A stretch of DNA of 64,000 nt, taken from NCBI GenBank assembly GCA_963677325.2, contig CAXXGM010000003.1, forward strand, positions 186,001 to 250,000. Direction: 5' to 3'. Positions 35,310-44,674 of this stretch are shown here, piece after piece. The notes under the pieces were generated by a model. That model worked only from the letters and a program-made list of their open reading frames with translations. It was not told the DNA's origin and did not search any database. The DNA comes from G963677325 sp963677325 (lineage in GTDB: Bacteria > Bacteroidota > Bacteroidia > Bacteroidales > Prolixibacteraceae). Made by a program: the position numbers and the translations under genes. The stretch's first letter is position 1. Each line of letters starts with the position of its first letter.

Positions 35310-35535
35310 AAAAAATATAACAGATCCAAACAATATGTACAACCTTGAAATTAAATTCTATTTTTGAATGAAAGTTTAATAAAATTTGACGAATTTAAGC
35401 AATCTTCCCATGATGGAAGGCCGGATGAACACAAAATATTTCTCCTGATGAAACGAGCTATGTGAATTGCTTCGCACACAGGAGGATGATTATAGGCGAG
35501 TTCCATATGGCCATTAAAAAACAGGTTATATACAT

Positions 35536-36030
35536 ATGAAAAAGAGTAAAATAAAAATAGAATATCTTGAATATGAAAGCATTGATGAATTGGCCAAGGC
35601 TGATCAAACTCTTTTACGATCAGCCCGCGAGACAGCCAAAAATGCTTATGCCCCTTATTCCGGCTTCCGTGTCGGGGCAGCTGTTCTGCTTGAAAATGGT
35701 GAAATAGTTAAAGGTTGTAATCAGGAAAACGCTGCTTATCCTTCCGGATTATGTGCTGAAAGAATCGCTCTGTTCCATGCGGCGGCCACTTATCCGGGAA
35801 TTGCAGTGAAGGCTTTGGCTGTCTCCAATGATGATAACGGAAATTCTCAGAAACAAAAGGCAAAACCTTGTGGCGCCTGTCTGCAGGTTTTATCAGAATT
35901 CGAAGATTTGGCCGGATCTCCGGTCAAAATCATTCTTGACGGAAATAATTGCATCAATATCATTGAAGGAATCGATAAACTCTTGCCATTCAGGTTTAAA
36001 AAGAATGATCTTTTTCAACGAAAATTATAA
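35536..36030 (+). CDS. cdd: Cytidine deaminase
   Basis: A 164-residue zinc enzyme that deaminates cytidine and deoxycytidine in pyrimidine salvage. YAPYSGFRVGAAVL is the substrate loop, GLCAERIALFHA holds the first zinc Cys and the catalytic Glu, and PCGACLQVLSEF holds the other two Cys. Slightly longer than the tetrameric bacterial form because of its N-terminal tail. It stands alone. Confidence 0.94.
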   Translation: MKKSKIKIEYLEYESIDELAKADQTLLRSARETAKNAYAPYSGFRVGAAVLLENGEIVKGCNQENAAYPSGLCAERIALFHAAATYPGIAVKALAVSNDDNGNSQKQKAKPCGACLQVLSEFEDLAGSPVKIILDGNNCINIIEGIDKLLPFRFKKNDLFQRKL

Positions 36031-36284
36031 TTCACCCATTTGCCTTTTTGAACTTTTTTACTCCTGTCCTGATCGGGTTCTATGATCCGGATCATTCTGA
36101 AAATGTGTCTTAATCACGGGAATATTTAAAATTTTGCTTAACCTGGAATAGAATTGAAAATTCATTGGATTGTCCATCCAATGGTTCCAAAGTCCGGCAT
36201 CAACGGACAGGTTATAATTCTCCTGAAATAAACCTTTAGAGGAGATACGTGTTAATAATATTTCAGAATAAATAAATTTTAAAG

Positions 36285-36674
36285 ATGAACAGAGTAGTAC
36301 ATTTTGAAATTCAGGCAGACGATGTAGAACGTGCCCGTAAATTTTACCAGTCAATCCTTGGATGGAATATCAACCAGGTAATGACAAAAGAGCAAGGTGG
36401 AATGGATTATTGGATGATTGAAACAGGTGATGGAGCCGGAATAAACGGCGGCCTTTACCAACGTCCTCCTTCGGATGAAGACAGATTTTTCCTCTACGAT
36501 TGTACCATCCAGGTTGAAGATCTGGATAAAACAGTTGAATCTGTGAAAAAAAGCGGGGGAACCATCACAAGAGAAAAATCCTTAATTCCAGGGGTTGGAT
36601 GGTTTGCCGGAGCAAAGGATCCTGAAGGAAACCGCTTTGGACTGATGCAGGCGACAGATTGGAAGCCTGAATAA
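36285..36674 (+). CDS. VOC (glyoxalase/bleomycin resistance) family protein
   Basis: A 129-residue protein with two beta-alpha-beta-beta-beta modules: RVVHFEIQADDVERARKFYQSILGWNI, then GWFAGAKDPEGNRFGLMQAT. The order is that of the small single-domain VOC enzymes, which bind a metal with His/Glu residues and act on small substrates. The substrate cannot be predicted. It stands alone, ending at a terminator. Confidence 0.85.
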   Translation: MNRVVHFEIQADDVERARKFYQSILGWNINQVMTKEQGGMDYWMIETGDGAGINGGLYQRPPSDEDRFFLYDCTIQVEDLDKTVESVKKSGGTITREKSLIPGVGWFAGAKDPEGNRFGLMQATDWKPE

Positions 36675-36717
36675 AATCAGCAATTCAATTTTTATCCTGT
36701 TAAAATTCAAATGATTC

Positions 36718-36745
36718 AAAAAGGGGGCCAAAGGTTCCCTTTTTT
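36718..36745 (+). terminator. Rho-independent terminator after the VOC gene
   Basis: AAAAAGGG and CCCTTTTT pair around a short loop and run into six T, 44 bases after the stop. Confidence 0.75.
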
Positions 36746-36785
36746 ATTTCTGAATTTGGTTTGTTTCGGCAATGATTGCTTCAGT

Positions 36786-36833
36786 GGTTATTCGTAGATT
36801 ATTCGTATTTATACGAATAATCTACGAATAACC
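36786..36833. repeat. Perfect 22-bp inverted repeat of TTATTCGTA words
   Basis: 36786-36807 and 36812-36833 are exact complements around the loop TTTA. Each arm itself repeats ATTCGTA. It lies between convergent genes, but a terminator is already present upstream. ACGAATAA recurs at 36845. Confidence 0.9.
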
Positions 36834-36958
36834 TGCCTTTAAGCCACGAATAAGAATAAATAGTGGACCGAATATAGCGGATGACCTAATTGAGGTTGAT
36901 AGGTGCCGGACCCGGACAGAAGTGAACGGGTTAGAATAAATTAATCAGGACTTGATTT

Positions 36959-37903
36959 TTATTTTTTGATTAAAGCTCCCGCTGATTCTTTTGAAATGTA
37001 GTTTTCGGAAGATTCACACACTTGCGCTGAAAAATAGTTACCCATTGATAGGATGTATTGCCAGTCCATCCTGCTGAAATCCCTGAAAGCTGTTTGATCG
37101 AGAAGTTTATTGTATATTCCGAAGATGACTCCGGCTGAAAAATTATCGCCTGCTCCTATGGTACTCACCACCTTAATTTTTAAAGCGTCTAATTCAAGAT
37201 GGAAACCGGATGTGAATAATTCCACCCCGTCCGGCCCTTTTGTATAAATCAGATAGTGTGGTCCGGCCTTTTGAATTAATTCGAAGGCCGTTGTACTCTG
37301 TTTTGTTTTAAAAATAAAGTGGAAATCCTCATCCGATCCTTTTACGATAGTGGCCAGGGAGATATTCTCCATTATTTTCTTCATCATCAGAGGATCATGG
37401 GCCAGGTGCCGCCGTGCGTTGGGATCATAAATGATGATACAGCCTTTCTGCCTGCATTTTTGAAGATACTGCAAGAGTTCATCCCTGCCTTTGTCACGAA
37501 GGGAGAATGAAGAGCCTAATAAAACAATATCGTTTTCCTGTGGATCCGGGTAATCTGGAATCGCTTCTTCTGAGGCGGGATAGAAGGAGTATTCCGAATT
37601 TTGATTGGTATCGAAAAAGGCAAGCGCTACTCTCGACCTTCCCTCATAACGTTTAATCCACGAACAATCCACCTGATTACTCAGGAGCAATTCATTGGCA
37701 AGATCACCCAGATGATCCCTGGCATAAGTAGAGACTAAAGAAACAGGCAATCCACATCTGCCAAGTGATACAGCTGAATTAAAGGCGCTTCCCCCACCAC
37801 ATCCTCCTGCGGGGCTCCCGTTTCTGAACTGAATGTCGTAGGTGGTTTCTCCAATTGTAAAAATACGGGGGAATTGCATTTGTTCAGCTGATTGTTTCGC
37901 CAT
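36959..37903 (-). CDS. PfkB-family sugar kinase
   Basis: A 314-residue ribokinase-like enzyme. AGGCGGGSAFNSAVSLGRCGLPVSLVS is the sugar-binding start of the family and STIGAGDNFSAGVIFG near the end holds the catalytic Asp and anion hole. Substrate (fructose or another sugar) cannot be named. It follows the branching enzyme gene by 25 bases on the same strand, so the two may form a transcription unit for glycogen or sugar use. Confidence 0.88.
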   Translation of the reverse strand: MAKQSAEQMQFPRIFTIGETTYDIQFRNGSPAGGCGGGSAFNSAVSLGRCGLPVSLVSTYARDHLGDLANELLLSNQVDCSWIKRYEGRSRVALAFFDTNQNSEYSFYPASEEAIPDYPDPQENDIVLLGSSFSLRDKGRDELLQYLQKCRQKGCIIIYDPNARRHLAHDPLMMKKIMENISLATIVKGSDEDFHFIFKTKQSTTAFELIQKAGPHYLIYTKGPDGVELFTSGFHLELDALKIKVVSTIGAGDNFSAGVIFGIYNKLLDQTAFRDFSRMDWQYILSMGNYFSAQVCESSENYISKESAGALIKK

Positions 37904-37928
37904 GGTGGGTCTTTTCGTGAGGTTCTTA

Positions 37929-39950
37929 TTATTTCACACTTCTTACAGGATATTTTTTCAATACGATTGCTGTCCTGGCAGGAAGATAAATTTTCAGATA
38001 GTGATTCGAACCAAAACCGGCCTCCGGAATCGTATAATAAGTTATCCTTTCATCAATTCTGTTGAATCCTCCGTAGGCATGGGCATCGGTGTTAAGCACG
38101 ATTCTGAATTTGGAAGGTTCCATTGGGAAGCCGTATCCTTCAAAAGATCTGAAAGGATTAAAATTGAAAATAAAAACAAATTCTTTTCTTCGGAAAGCCA
38201 GCACCTGGTCGTCAGGATTTTCTTTGACCAGAGGGATCCATAGATCTTCAAGCAACTTATTTTCCCTTACCAAATTCATCAGGTCCCTGTCAAAATCAAG
38301 AAGCCAGCAGTATCTTAATTCAGGATCTTCGGAAATGCTCCAGATCCGCCTTGCATGACTGTATGACCATCCATTGCCAAGCCTCGGAAAATCGATCCAT
38401 TCGGGATGACCAAATTCATTGCCCATAAAATTCATATAACCTCCCCCCGCGCAGGAAACAGTTGCCAATCTGATCATTTTATGCAAAGCGATCCCCCGGT
38501 CAACCGTTAAATTAGGCTGATCTTTTCGCATGCTGTAATACATTTCCTTGTCCAGGAGGCGGAAAATGATGGTCTTATCTCCCACGAGTGCCTGGTCGTG
38601 ACCTTCTGCATAACTGATTACCTTTTCATCGGAACGGTGGATCGTAAGTTCACGAAATATCTCTGAAACGTTCCAATCCTCATCCTTTCGCTCTTTTATG
38701 ATCTTGATCCAGTAATCGGGAACCCCCATGGCCAGACGGTAATCAAATCCGATTCCGCCCATTTCATACGAGGCTGCAAGCCCTGGTAAACCGCTCATGT
38801 CCTCTGCAATGGCGACAGCATGAGGTTTTAGATCATGAATTAACTCATTGGCCAGTTTAAAATAGACCACTGCTTCTTCGTCCAGATTGGGAGTAAAATA
38901 ATCACCATACGATTTGAAATCTCTTTCCAGCCCGTGATCTAAATAGAGCATGCTGGTGACTCCATCGAAGCGGAAGCCGTCGAAATGAAAGACTTCAAGC
39001 CAGTATTTAATGTTTGAAAGAAGGAAATGGACCACTTCATTCTTGTTGTAATTGAAGCAGTAAGAATCCCATTGGGGATGTTCGCCGCGCGGACCTTCAT
39101 GGAAAAATTGGTAGCGAGTGCCGTCGTATTTTCCAAGGCCTTCTGTTTCATTGCGTACCGCATGCGAATGAACAATATCCATGATTACTGAAAGACCCAT
39201 CCCGTGTGCTTCATCGATGAGTTGTTTCAGCTCTTCAGGAGTACCAAAACGCGATGAAGGGGCAAAGAAACCGGATACATGGTACCCGAAACTTCCATAA
39301 TAAGGATGTTCAGGAATGGCCATTAACTGCACAAAATTATAACCACCTTCCTTTATCCGGGGGAGAATTTTTTCTCTGAATTCGTTGTAGGTGTGAATTT
39401 TTGGCTCCTCACCAGCCATTCCGATATGAGCCTCATAAATGAGGGGAGCTTCAGTGTCTCTTTTGAAGTCAGGATATTTCCATTCATATTGCGGAGGATC
39501 CCAAACCTGGGCATTGAAAATAAAGGTATTCATATCCTGAACAACCCGGGTGGCCCAGGCAGGGATTCTTTTCCCTTCTCCCCCTGGCCAATGCATGGAA
39601 AAGGCATACAAATCCTTGTGTTTTATAGCGTCACGCGTAAGCTGGAGTTCCCAGCAGCCGTGCCCAATGCTTTGCAATTCGTATTCCTTCTTCTCGGTCC
39701 ATCCGTTGAAATCACCGATAAGGAATATCGTTGCGGCATTTGGAGCCCAATCACGGATTACCCATCCGCTTTCATTCGGGAATAATCCAAAGTACAAATA
39801 ACCTGTAGCAAAATCAGAAATGGATTGTCCGCGCAGCAATTCGTTTTTTTTAGCGCGAAATTTATTTTCCCAACGTATGAAATCCTGCTCGTAATTTCTC
39901 AGGTAAGGATCGCGGACTACTATTTCAGGGGTTTTTACTTGATTATTCAT
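37929..39950 (-). CDS. glgB: 1,4-alpha-glucan branching enzyme (GH13)
   Basis: A 673-residue cytoplasmic enzyme that makes alpha-1,6 branches in glycogen. It has an N-terminal CBM48-like domain (GWVIRDWAPNAATIFLIGDFNGW). The GH13 regions follow in order: DIVHSHAVRN, GFRFDGVTSM (nucleophile Asp), VAIAEDMSG (acid Glu) and YAEGHDQ. FMGNEFGHPEWIDFPR and a C-terminal beta domain complete it. The eukaryote-like spacing (GH13_8 type) is seen in many Bacteroidetes. Confidence 0.92.
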   Translation of the reverse strand: MNNQVKTPEIVVRDPYLRNYEQDFIRWENKFRAKKNELLRGQSISDFATGYLYFGLFPNESGWVIRDWAPNAATIFLIGDFNGWTEKKEYELQSIGHGCWELQLTRDAIKHKDLYAFSMHWPGGEGKRIPAWATRVVQDMNTFIFNAQVWDPPQYEWKYPDFKRDTEAPLIYEAHIGMAGEEPKIHTYNEFREKILPRIKEGGYNFVQLMAIPEHPYYGSFGYHVSGFFAPSSRFGTPEELKQLIDEAHGMGLSVIMDIVHSHAVRNETEGLGKYDGTRYQFFHEGPRGEHPQWDSYCFNYNKNEVVHFLLSNIKYWLEVFHFDGFRFDGVTSMLYLDHGLERDFKSYGDYFTPNLDEEAVVYFKLANELIHDLKPHAVAIAEDMSGLPGLAASYEMGGIGFDYRLAMGVPDYWIKIIKERKDEDWNVSEIFRELTIHRSDEKVISYAEGHDQALVGDKTIIFRLLDKEMYYSMRKDQPNLTVDRGIALHKMIRLATVSCAGGGYMNFMGNEFGHPEWIDFPRLGNGWSYSHARRIWSISEDPELRYCWLLDFDRDLMNLVRENKLLEDLWIPLVKENPDDQVLAFRRKEFVFIFNFNPFRSFEGYGFPMEPSKFRIVLNTDAHAYGGFNRIDERITYYTIPEAGFGSNHYLKIYLPARTAIVLKKYPVRSVK

Positions 39951-40091
39951 CTGATGATTAATTAATTTAATTGCCAGATTGAATTCTCGTGGCTTTGTAT
40001 TTGAATTTTCTATTAAAGATACTAAATATTTTGTGTCCTACTAAGGTTATAAAATTATTTAAATGAGGTTTTAAAAGAAAACCATTCACCA

Positions 40092-40904
40092 TTAATCATT
40101 AACGCGGTAGTATTTTTCTATTCCTTCTTCAATGACCTTTCTCAGATCTTCAGGAGTATCGATTCCAAAGCTATCATAATGTGTTATGCCGGTTTTAATT
40201 TTAAGTCCATTTTCAAGCCAACGCAATTGCTCAAGAGATTCAGATTTCTCCAGGCAGCTTTTAGGAAGAGCGGAGAGTTTTTCCAATACATCGGCCCGAT
40301 AGGCATAAAGACCGATATGTCCGTAAAAGGTAAAGTTTTCATTCCACTTTGACTGGTCTATTCCTACACGGTAAGGAATAGGTGAGCGGCTAAAATAGAT
40401 GGCATTATTTTGATGGTCAAGTACCACTTTTACCATATCGGGTCTGAAAATATCCTCATTGTTGAGAATGGGCTGGATCAGAGTAGCTATCTCTGAGGCA
40501 GGATCTTCCAGGAAACAATTCATGACCAGTTCGATCTGGTCAGGCTGCATAAAAGGTTCATCACCCTGAACGTTGACCACCACATCGTATTTTTTCCCGG
40601 TTAAGTCAGCTATTTTTTTGACGGCTTCGGCACAACGGTCGGTTCCGCTTTGATGATCGGCGGAGGTCATGACCACATTTCCTCCGAAAGCCTTGACTGC
40701 GGCAGCTATTCTTTCGTCATCGGTGGCAACCCAAACGTCTTCCATGGCTTTCTTTGCCTGTTCATAAACTCTTTGAATCATGGATTTTCCACCTATATCC
40801 GCGAGCGGTTTTCCCGGGAAACGAGTGGAGCCATAGCGTGAAGGAATAATTGTAATAAAATTTAACGCGCCCGATCGCGGGGATTGTTGAACGGATGATC
40901 TCAT
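40092..40904 (-). CDS. kdsB: 3-deoxy-manno-octulosonate cytidylyltransferase
   Basis: A 270-residue enzyme that activates Kdo as CMP-Kdo for LPS synthesis. TIIPSRYGSTRFPGKPL is the nucleotide-binding start, WVATDDERI and NVQGDEPFM follow, and GHIGLYAYRADVLEKL and ENGLKIKTGITHYDSFGIDTPEDL are the substrate and metal blocks. It shows that the host is Gram-negative with Kdo-LPS. The first ~15 residues before FITIIPSRYG are less typical; the start is uncertain. Confidence 0.95.
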   Translation of the reverse strand: MRSSVQQSPRSGALNFITIIPSRYGSTRFPGKPLADIGGKSMIQRVYEQAKKAMEDVWVATDDERIAAAVKAFGGNVVMTSADHQSGTDRCAEAVKKIADLTGKKYDVVVNVQGDEPFMQPDQIELVMNCFLEDPASEIATLIQPILNNEDIFRPDMVKVVLDHQNNAIYFSRSPIPYRVGIDQSKWNENFTFYGHIGLYAYRADVLEKLSALPKSCLEKSESLEQLRWLENGLKIKTGITHYDSFGIDTPEDLRKVIEEGIEKYYRVND

Positions 40905-40979
40905 TTCAGAATGTCGATTTAAATAATGTAAAATTACTTGTTTGGGTTAACATTTTAGCAGGACAGGTAAATTTTTCTT

Positions 40980-41165
40980 TCATGATGGGATGATGTGCTG
41001 ATGTGATGATGTGCTGATTGGGTGATGAGTTATGCTATAAGGGGGTAGGATCGGAGCGGTGTTAGCAGGATGGTAGCAGGATGGTAGCAGGATGGTAGCA
41101 GGGTGGTAGCAGGATGGTGATGGGGTGATGGGGTGATGTGCAGATTAGTTGATGTGCTGATTTGC
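40980..41165. repeat. GATGTGCTGATG words with five 11-bp tandem repeats
   Basis: The 368-base gap between kdsB and gpmA is filled with GATGTGATGATGTGCTGAT words (40983-41025 and 41117-41165). They flank five tandem copies of GGTAGCAGGAT (41061-41115, with single changes in copies 1 and 4). The rest (41166-41272) has no gene; a second set of word-like repeats (CACATCATCACATC) ends at the gpmA stop. Confidence 0.85.
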
Positions 41166-41272
41166 TGCACATGCTCCTTCACCTTCCGCCTAAAGTCTGT
41201 CTATTGATAGCCCGGGGTCTGCGAAGAAGGAGCGTACCCCGGGTTTGTTCACCCCCAAACCACATCATCACA

Positions 41273-42022
41273 TCATTTCGAAGCTTTTCCCTGGTTGGCT
41301 ACCGCGTTCATTGCTTTATTTATTTCATCCTGGTTTCCCAGATAGTAATGCTGAATGGGTTTAAGGTCATCCTCTAATTCATAAACCAGGGGGATACCGG
41401 TTGGAATATTCAGTTTGACGATTTCATTTTCCGGTATTTCATCCAGGAATTTTACCAAAGCGCGCAGACTGTTCCCGTGAGCCACAATGATCACCTTGTC
41501 TCCGCGGCTGATGGAGGGCGCAATGGTTTGATGCCAGTAAGGCAGAAATCTGGCCACGGTGTCCTTCAGACATTCTGTTAAAGGAATTTCTTCGGGTTTA
41601 AGCCGGGTGTAACGGGAATCATTTTTAGGGTTCCTGGGGTCTTCAGGTTCCAATGCAGGCGGGGGAACATCATAACTGCGCCTCCAGGTGAGGATTTGTT
41701 CTTCGCCAAAACGGGCGGCCATCTCTGATTTGTTTAAGCCCTGTAAGGCGCCATAATGCCGTTCATTGAGTCTCCATGAATTATAAACGGGCAGCCACAT
41801 CTGATCCATTTGATCCATGATGATCCAAAGGGTCCTGATGGCTCTTTTCAGAACAGAGGTATAAGCCAGATCAAAAGTATATCCTTCTTCTTTAAGAAGT
41901 TTCCCGCAGTTGGAAGCCTCTATCCGGCCTTTATCCGACAGGTCCACGTCAGTCCAGCCGGTGAACTTGTTTTCCTGGTTCCAGGTGCTTTCGCCATGGC
42001 GAACCAATACGAGTTTTTTCAT
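41273..42022 (-). CDS. gpmA: 2,3-bisphosphoglycerate-dependent phosphoglycerate mutase
   Basis: A 249-residue glycolytic enzyme. The catalytic His is in LVRHGESTWNQ, the second in VIIVAHGNSLRAL, and the acid Glu is in WRLNERHYGALQGLNK. Length and motifs are standard for the dPGM family. Its start is next to a nested inverted-repeat element upstream, and its stop lies in the word array. Confidence 0.95.
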   Translation of the reverse strand: MKKLVLVRHGESTWNQENKFTGWTDVDLSDKGRIEASNCGKLLKEEGYTFDLAYTSVLKRAIRTLWIIMDQMDQMWLPVYNSWRLNERHYGALQGLNKSEMAARFGEEQILTWRRSYDVPPPALEPEDPRNPKNDSRYTRLKPEEIPLTECLKDTVARFLPYWHQTIAPSISRGDKVIIVAHGNSLRALVKFLDEIPENEIVKLNIPTGIPLVYELEDDLKPIQHYYLGNQDEINKAMNAVANQGKASK

Positions 42023-42039
42023 AAAAAGTAATTAAAAAT

Positions 42040-42285
42040 TAATAATTAACGTGAGTCCGACCTAAGGAATGGATGACCTAATCTGTCGGAAGCACCTCAG
42101 TAGCAATGGTCGATGGGAAGAATCAAACTCATTACCTGATTAATTAGATAATAAGGCCGGTGAAAGTGTAAAATCAATCGCCTCTACTGAGGTGTTTTTT
42201 TTTAGGTTATCAAAAATATGATTTAGCGCTCAAACAATCACGAATTACCTTATCCATTGCTTAGATCGAACTCAGTTTAATTGAT
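42040..42285. mobile_element. Nested inverted-repeat element (MITE-like) before gpmA
   Basis: The 313-base gap holds two nested inverted repeats. The outer arms, 42041-42082 and 42244-42285, agree at about 34 of 42 positions (core GAGTCCGACCTAAG against CTTAGATCGAACTC). Inner arms CACCTCAGTAG (42093-42103) and CTACTGAGGTG (42184-42194) are perfect and followed by nine T. A solo copy of the outer arm lies at 34291-34316. No coding frame. No clear target duplication was found. Confidence 0.6.
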
Positions 42286-42335
42286 AACAACTGAATAAAG
42301 ATAAGAAATTAGTTGATATAGTTTTAAATGGTAAA

Positions 42336-43514
42336 TCATTGTTTATAGGATCTTATTTTATCAAAGAAAGGAGTTCTTTGTTCTTCCACGCATTTTGCAG
42401 CATAGAGATAAAGTGCCGCAGACCAGGTTTGCCACTCCTGACCTTTGGGCTGGCCATCCTGCGCTTTAAACCATTCATTAAAGCCGAAATTCAATTCTTT
42501 ATTGATGGTAATTTTCACCAGATCGGTCAATAAAGACAATTTTTCTTCAGCCAGCCTGTATTTTGTTGCAGCAACCAGGGCCGCAATATACAAACCGCAA
42601 ATGAAAGGCCATATTCCCCCATTATGATATTCCCCCGGCATATTGTATTTGGCATAGCGCGGACGCCAGTCGGGATCATCAGACCGGATATAAGGGAAAA
42701 AATTGGGTGGAAGATCAAGAGCCAGTTCCCCATTCTTTTTCAATTCCCGACATTCCTCCTCAATCCATACGATCATTTGCTCCGCTCTTGAAGGGGAAGC
42801 GATTCCTGATAATATGGCAAGGCTGTTTCCCAACAGGTCAAAACGTTCGCTGCTGAGGATTTTATAAGACCATAAGGCATAATAAGGTTTGTGCTTTACG
42901 AGAAGGCCTTCATGAACATGCCTGTGCAACACCCCTTCCGTAATTGTAAATCCTCCCATCTCTTGCCGCACGTTATTAGCCCTTTGGTGATGACCCAATT
43001 GCCGGAGATAACTATATGCCAAAGTGTTCACATATAATCCATATCCTACAACCCATTGCTCATCTCTCCAGTCACTGGTTGGTAACTGGCCGATGAGATG
43101 ATCATCTGATGGACTTTGATATTCCATCCACTTCAGGGATTTTTCAATAGCCTCTTTCAGAAAATCCGGCTCAGCGGTTACTTCAGCATAAATTCCTGCA
43201 GCCAGGAGGAATAAAGGCGTGGTGTCGCTTGCACCCCGATCATCTTTATCATGGACGAGGGAGGCGATATGTCCATGGGAAGATTGATTTTTTGCCAAAG
43301 TTTCCAATACCTTGCGGAGGTTTGCGATCAGCTTTTCATTTCCGGACACTAAAACGCCCAGGGAAGCCAATAACAGGTCTCTCGTGTATGGTTCAGGGTA
43401 ACCCCATCCGGCAGTGCGAGGCAATCCCTGGTAAGGTCCATGATTATTATGAATCAGAACCTCCAATGCTGCTTTTTTTGCCTCTTCAATTTCGTGCCAC
43501 TGTTTGCTATCCAT
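42336..43514 (-). CDS. (alpha/alpha)6-barrel glycoside hydrolase, debranching/invertase-like
   Basis: A 392-residue protein without a signal peptide. TAGWGYPEPYTRDLLLASLGVL is the substrate-binding start seen in GDE/GH63/GH100-type (alpha/alpha)6 barrels. DTTPLFLLAAGIYAE and a C-terminal GQEWQTWSAALYLYAAKCV match the same fold. Catalytic acids are probably the Asp in TRDL and the Glu in NEWF or GQEW. The substrate may be the glucoside or mannoside made by the two transferases upstream. It is last of the five-gene operon. Confidence 0.72.
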   Translation of the reverse strand: MDSKQWHEIEEAKKAALEVLIHNNHGPYQGLPRTAGWGYPEPYTRDLLLASLGVLVSGNEKLIANLRKVLETLAKNQSSHGHIASLVHDKDDRGASDTTPLFLLAAGIYAEVTAEPDFLKEAIEKSLKWMEYQSPSDDHLIGQLPTSDWRDEQWVVGYGLYVNTLAYSYLRQLGHHQRANNVRQEMGGFTITEGVLHRHVHEGLLVKHKPYYALWSYKILSSERFDLLGNSLAILSGIASPSRAEQMIVWIEEECRELKKNGELALDLPPNFFPYIRSDDPDWRPRYAKYNMPGEYHNGGIWPFICGLYIAALVAATKYRLAEEKLSLLTDLVKITINKELNFGFNEWFKAQDGQPKGQEWQTWSAALYLYAAKCVEEQRTPFFDKIRSYKQ

Positions 43515-43527
43515 AGAAAGAAATATT

Positions 43528-44670
43528 TCAGGTTAATCCCAATTTTTTCTGTAAAATACTTACAAAGCGCTTCGCTACAACCCTGTAATCGAACTGATTG
43601 ATGATTCTTTCCCGGGCCTTCTCTCCCATCCTCCTCCTTAATGGTTCATCAGTCATCAGATCCATCAGATAATTTGCAATATCATGGACACTGGCCCTGT
43701 AATCCACCGTCCTGGGTTCCTTGAAGACAATACGCCGGTCATTTTCAAATCCGACATCATTTCCTACCGTCACCTCATTTAATACAATCTTCTTGGCCAC
43801 ATCGGCCAAAAATCCTGTTTCACCATGAACAATCGTATCGAGCATTCCCATGGCTTTTATCCCAATTACCGGTTTACAGCAAGCTCCAGCTTCCACCTGG
43901 GGCATTCCAAAACCTTCGATGCGGGAAGGAGCGGCATAGATATCGCAGGCATTAATTAAATAAGGCATAAAATCCCTTGAAATAATGCTGTTTGCATAGG
44001 TCACATTCTTTTCTATTCCCAGGTCTGTTGCAAGCCTGATTTCTGTCAACTGGTGCTCTGTGGTCCGGGGTTGGGGCCATACTTTGCAGACATATTTCCA
44101 ATCCGGGGCTTTTGTATCAATAATTGACAGCGCCTGCATTACTTCCTGGGCTCCTTTTGAAGTTGCATCCCCTCCGACTGTTAATATCATGAGCTGATCG
44201 GGGGGAATCCCCAATGTTTCTCTTACCGCACGGACTTTAGGGTTATTTTTTTCATAGGGAACAAAGGAATCGGTATCGCATCCAACAGGCAATACTTCAA
44301 TATTATCACCCTTTATCCCATCCCTGACGTACATCTCCTTTACCCATTCCGAGGTCACCAGGATGAGAGGAAGAGCATTCAATACTTCCTGATAATTGGC
44401 AATGTATCCGTCAGCTACCAACCAGGGCACTGGCTGAACTCCATATCGTTGCGGATGGAGAACCAGGTGAGGGGTGTGACCCCAAAACCCGATTCCTACT
44501 ACGACATCTGGTTCAAACCACCGGTAGTACCATTCTTTTTCCTGTGCAGATTCGTAGTGGACAGCATGGACTTCGACACCCATTTCCATTAATCCTCTGT
44601 ACAGCAATGCTCCCTGAGTTGCAAGACCTCCAGGGGAAGCTGGATAATCGTATAATAACAGAACTTTCAT
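43528..44670 (-). CDS. Glycosyltransferase family 4 enzyme
   Basis: A 380-residue GT-B enzyme that uses a nucleotide sugar. LLLYDYPASPGGLATQGALL is the N-terminal acceptor-side loop. ILTVGGDATSKGAQEVMQAL and DIYAAPSRIEGFGMPQVEAGACCKPVIG hold the donor-binding EGFGMPxxE motif of GT4. No membrane helices. It lies 4 bases from the PIG-L gene; the two are probably translated together. Confidence 0.88.
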   Translation of the reverse strand: MKVLLLYDYPASPGGLATQGALLYRGLMEMGVEVHAVHYESAQEKEWYYRWFEPDVVVGIGFWGHTPHLVLHPQRYGVQPVPWLVADGYIANYQEVLNALPLILVTSEWVKEMYVRDGIKGDNIEVLPVGCDTDSFVPYEKNNPKVRAVRETLGIPPDQLMILTVGGDATSKGAQEVMQALSIIDTKAPDWKYVCKVWPQPRTTEHQLTEIRLATDLGIEKNVTYANSIISRDFMPYLINACDIYAAPSRIEGFGMPQVEAGACCKPVIGIKAMGMLDTIVHGETGFLADVAKKIVLNEVTVGNDVGFENDRRIVFKEPRTVDYRASVHDIANYLMDLMTDEPLRRRMGEKARERIINQFDYRVVAKRFVSILQKKLGLT

Positions 44671-44674
44671 AAGT

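Noticed and set aside
41061..41115. Possible CRISPR array
   Set aside because: The repeated unit is only 11 bases and tandem without spacers; no cas genes are near.
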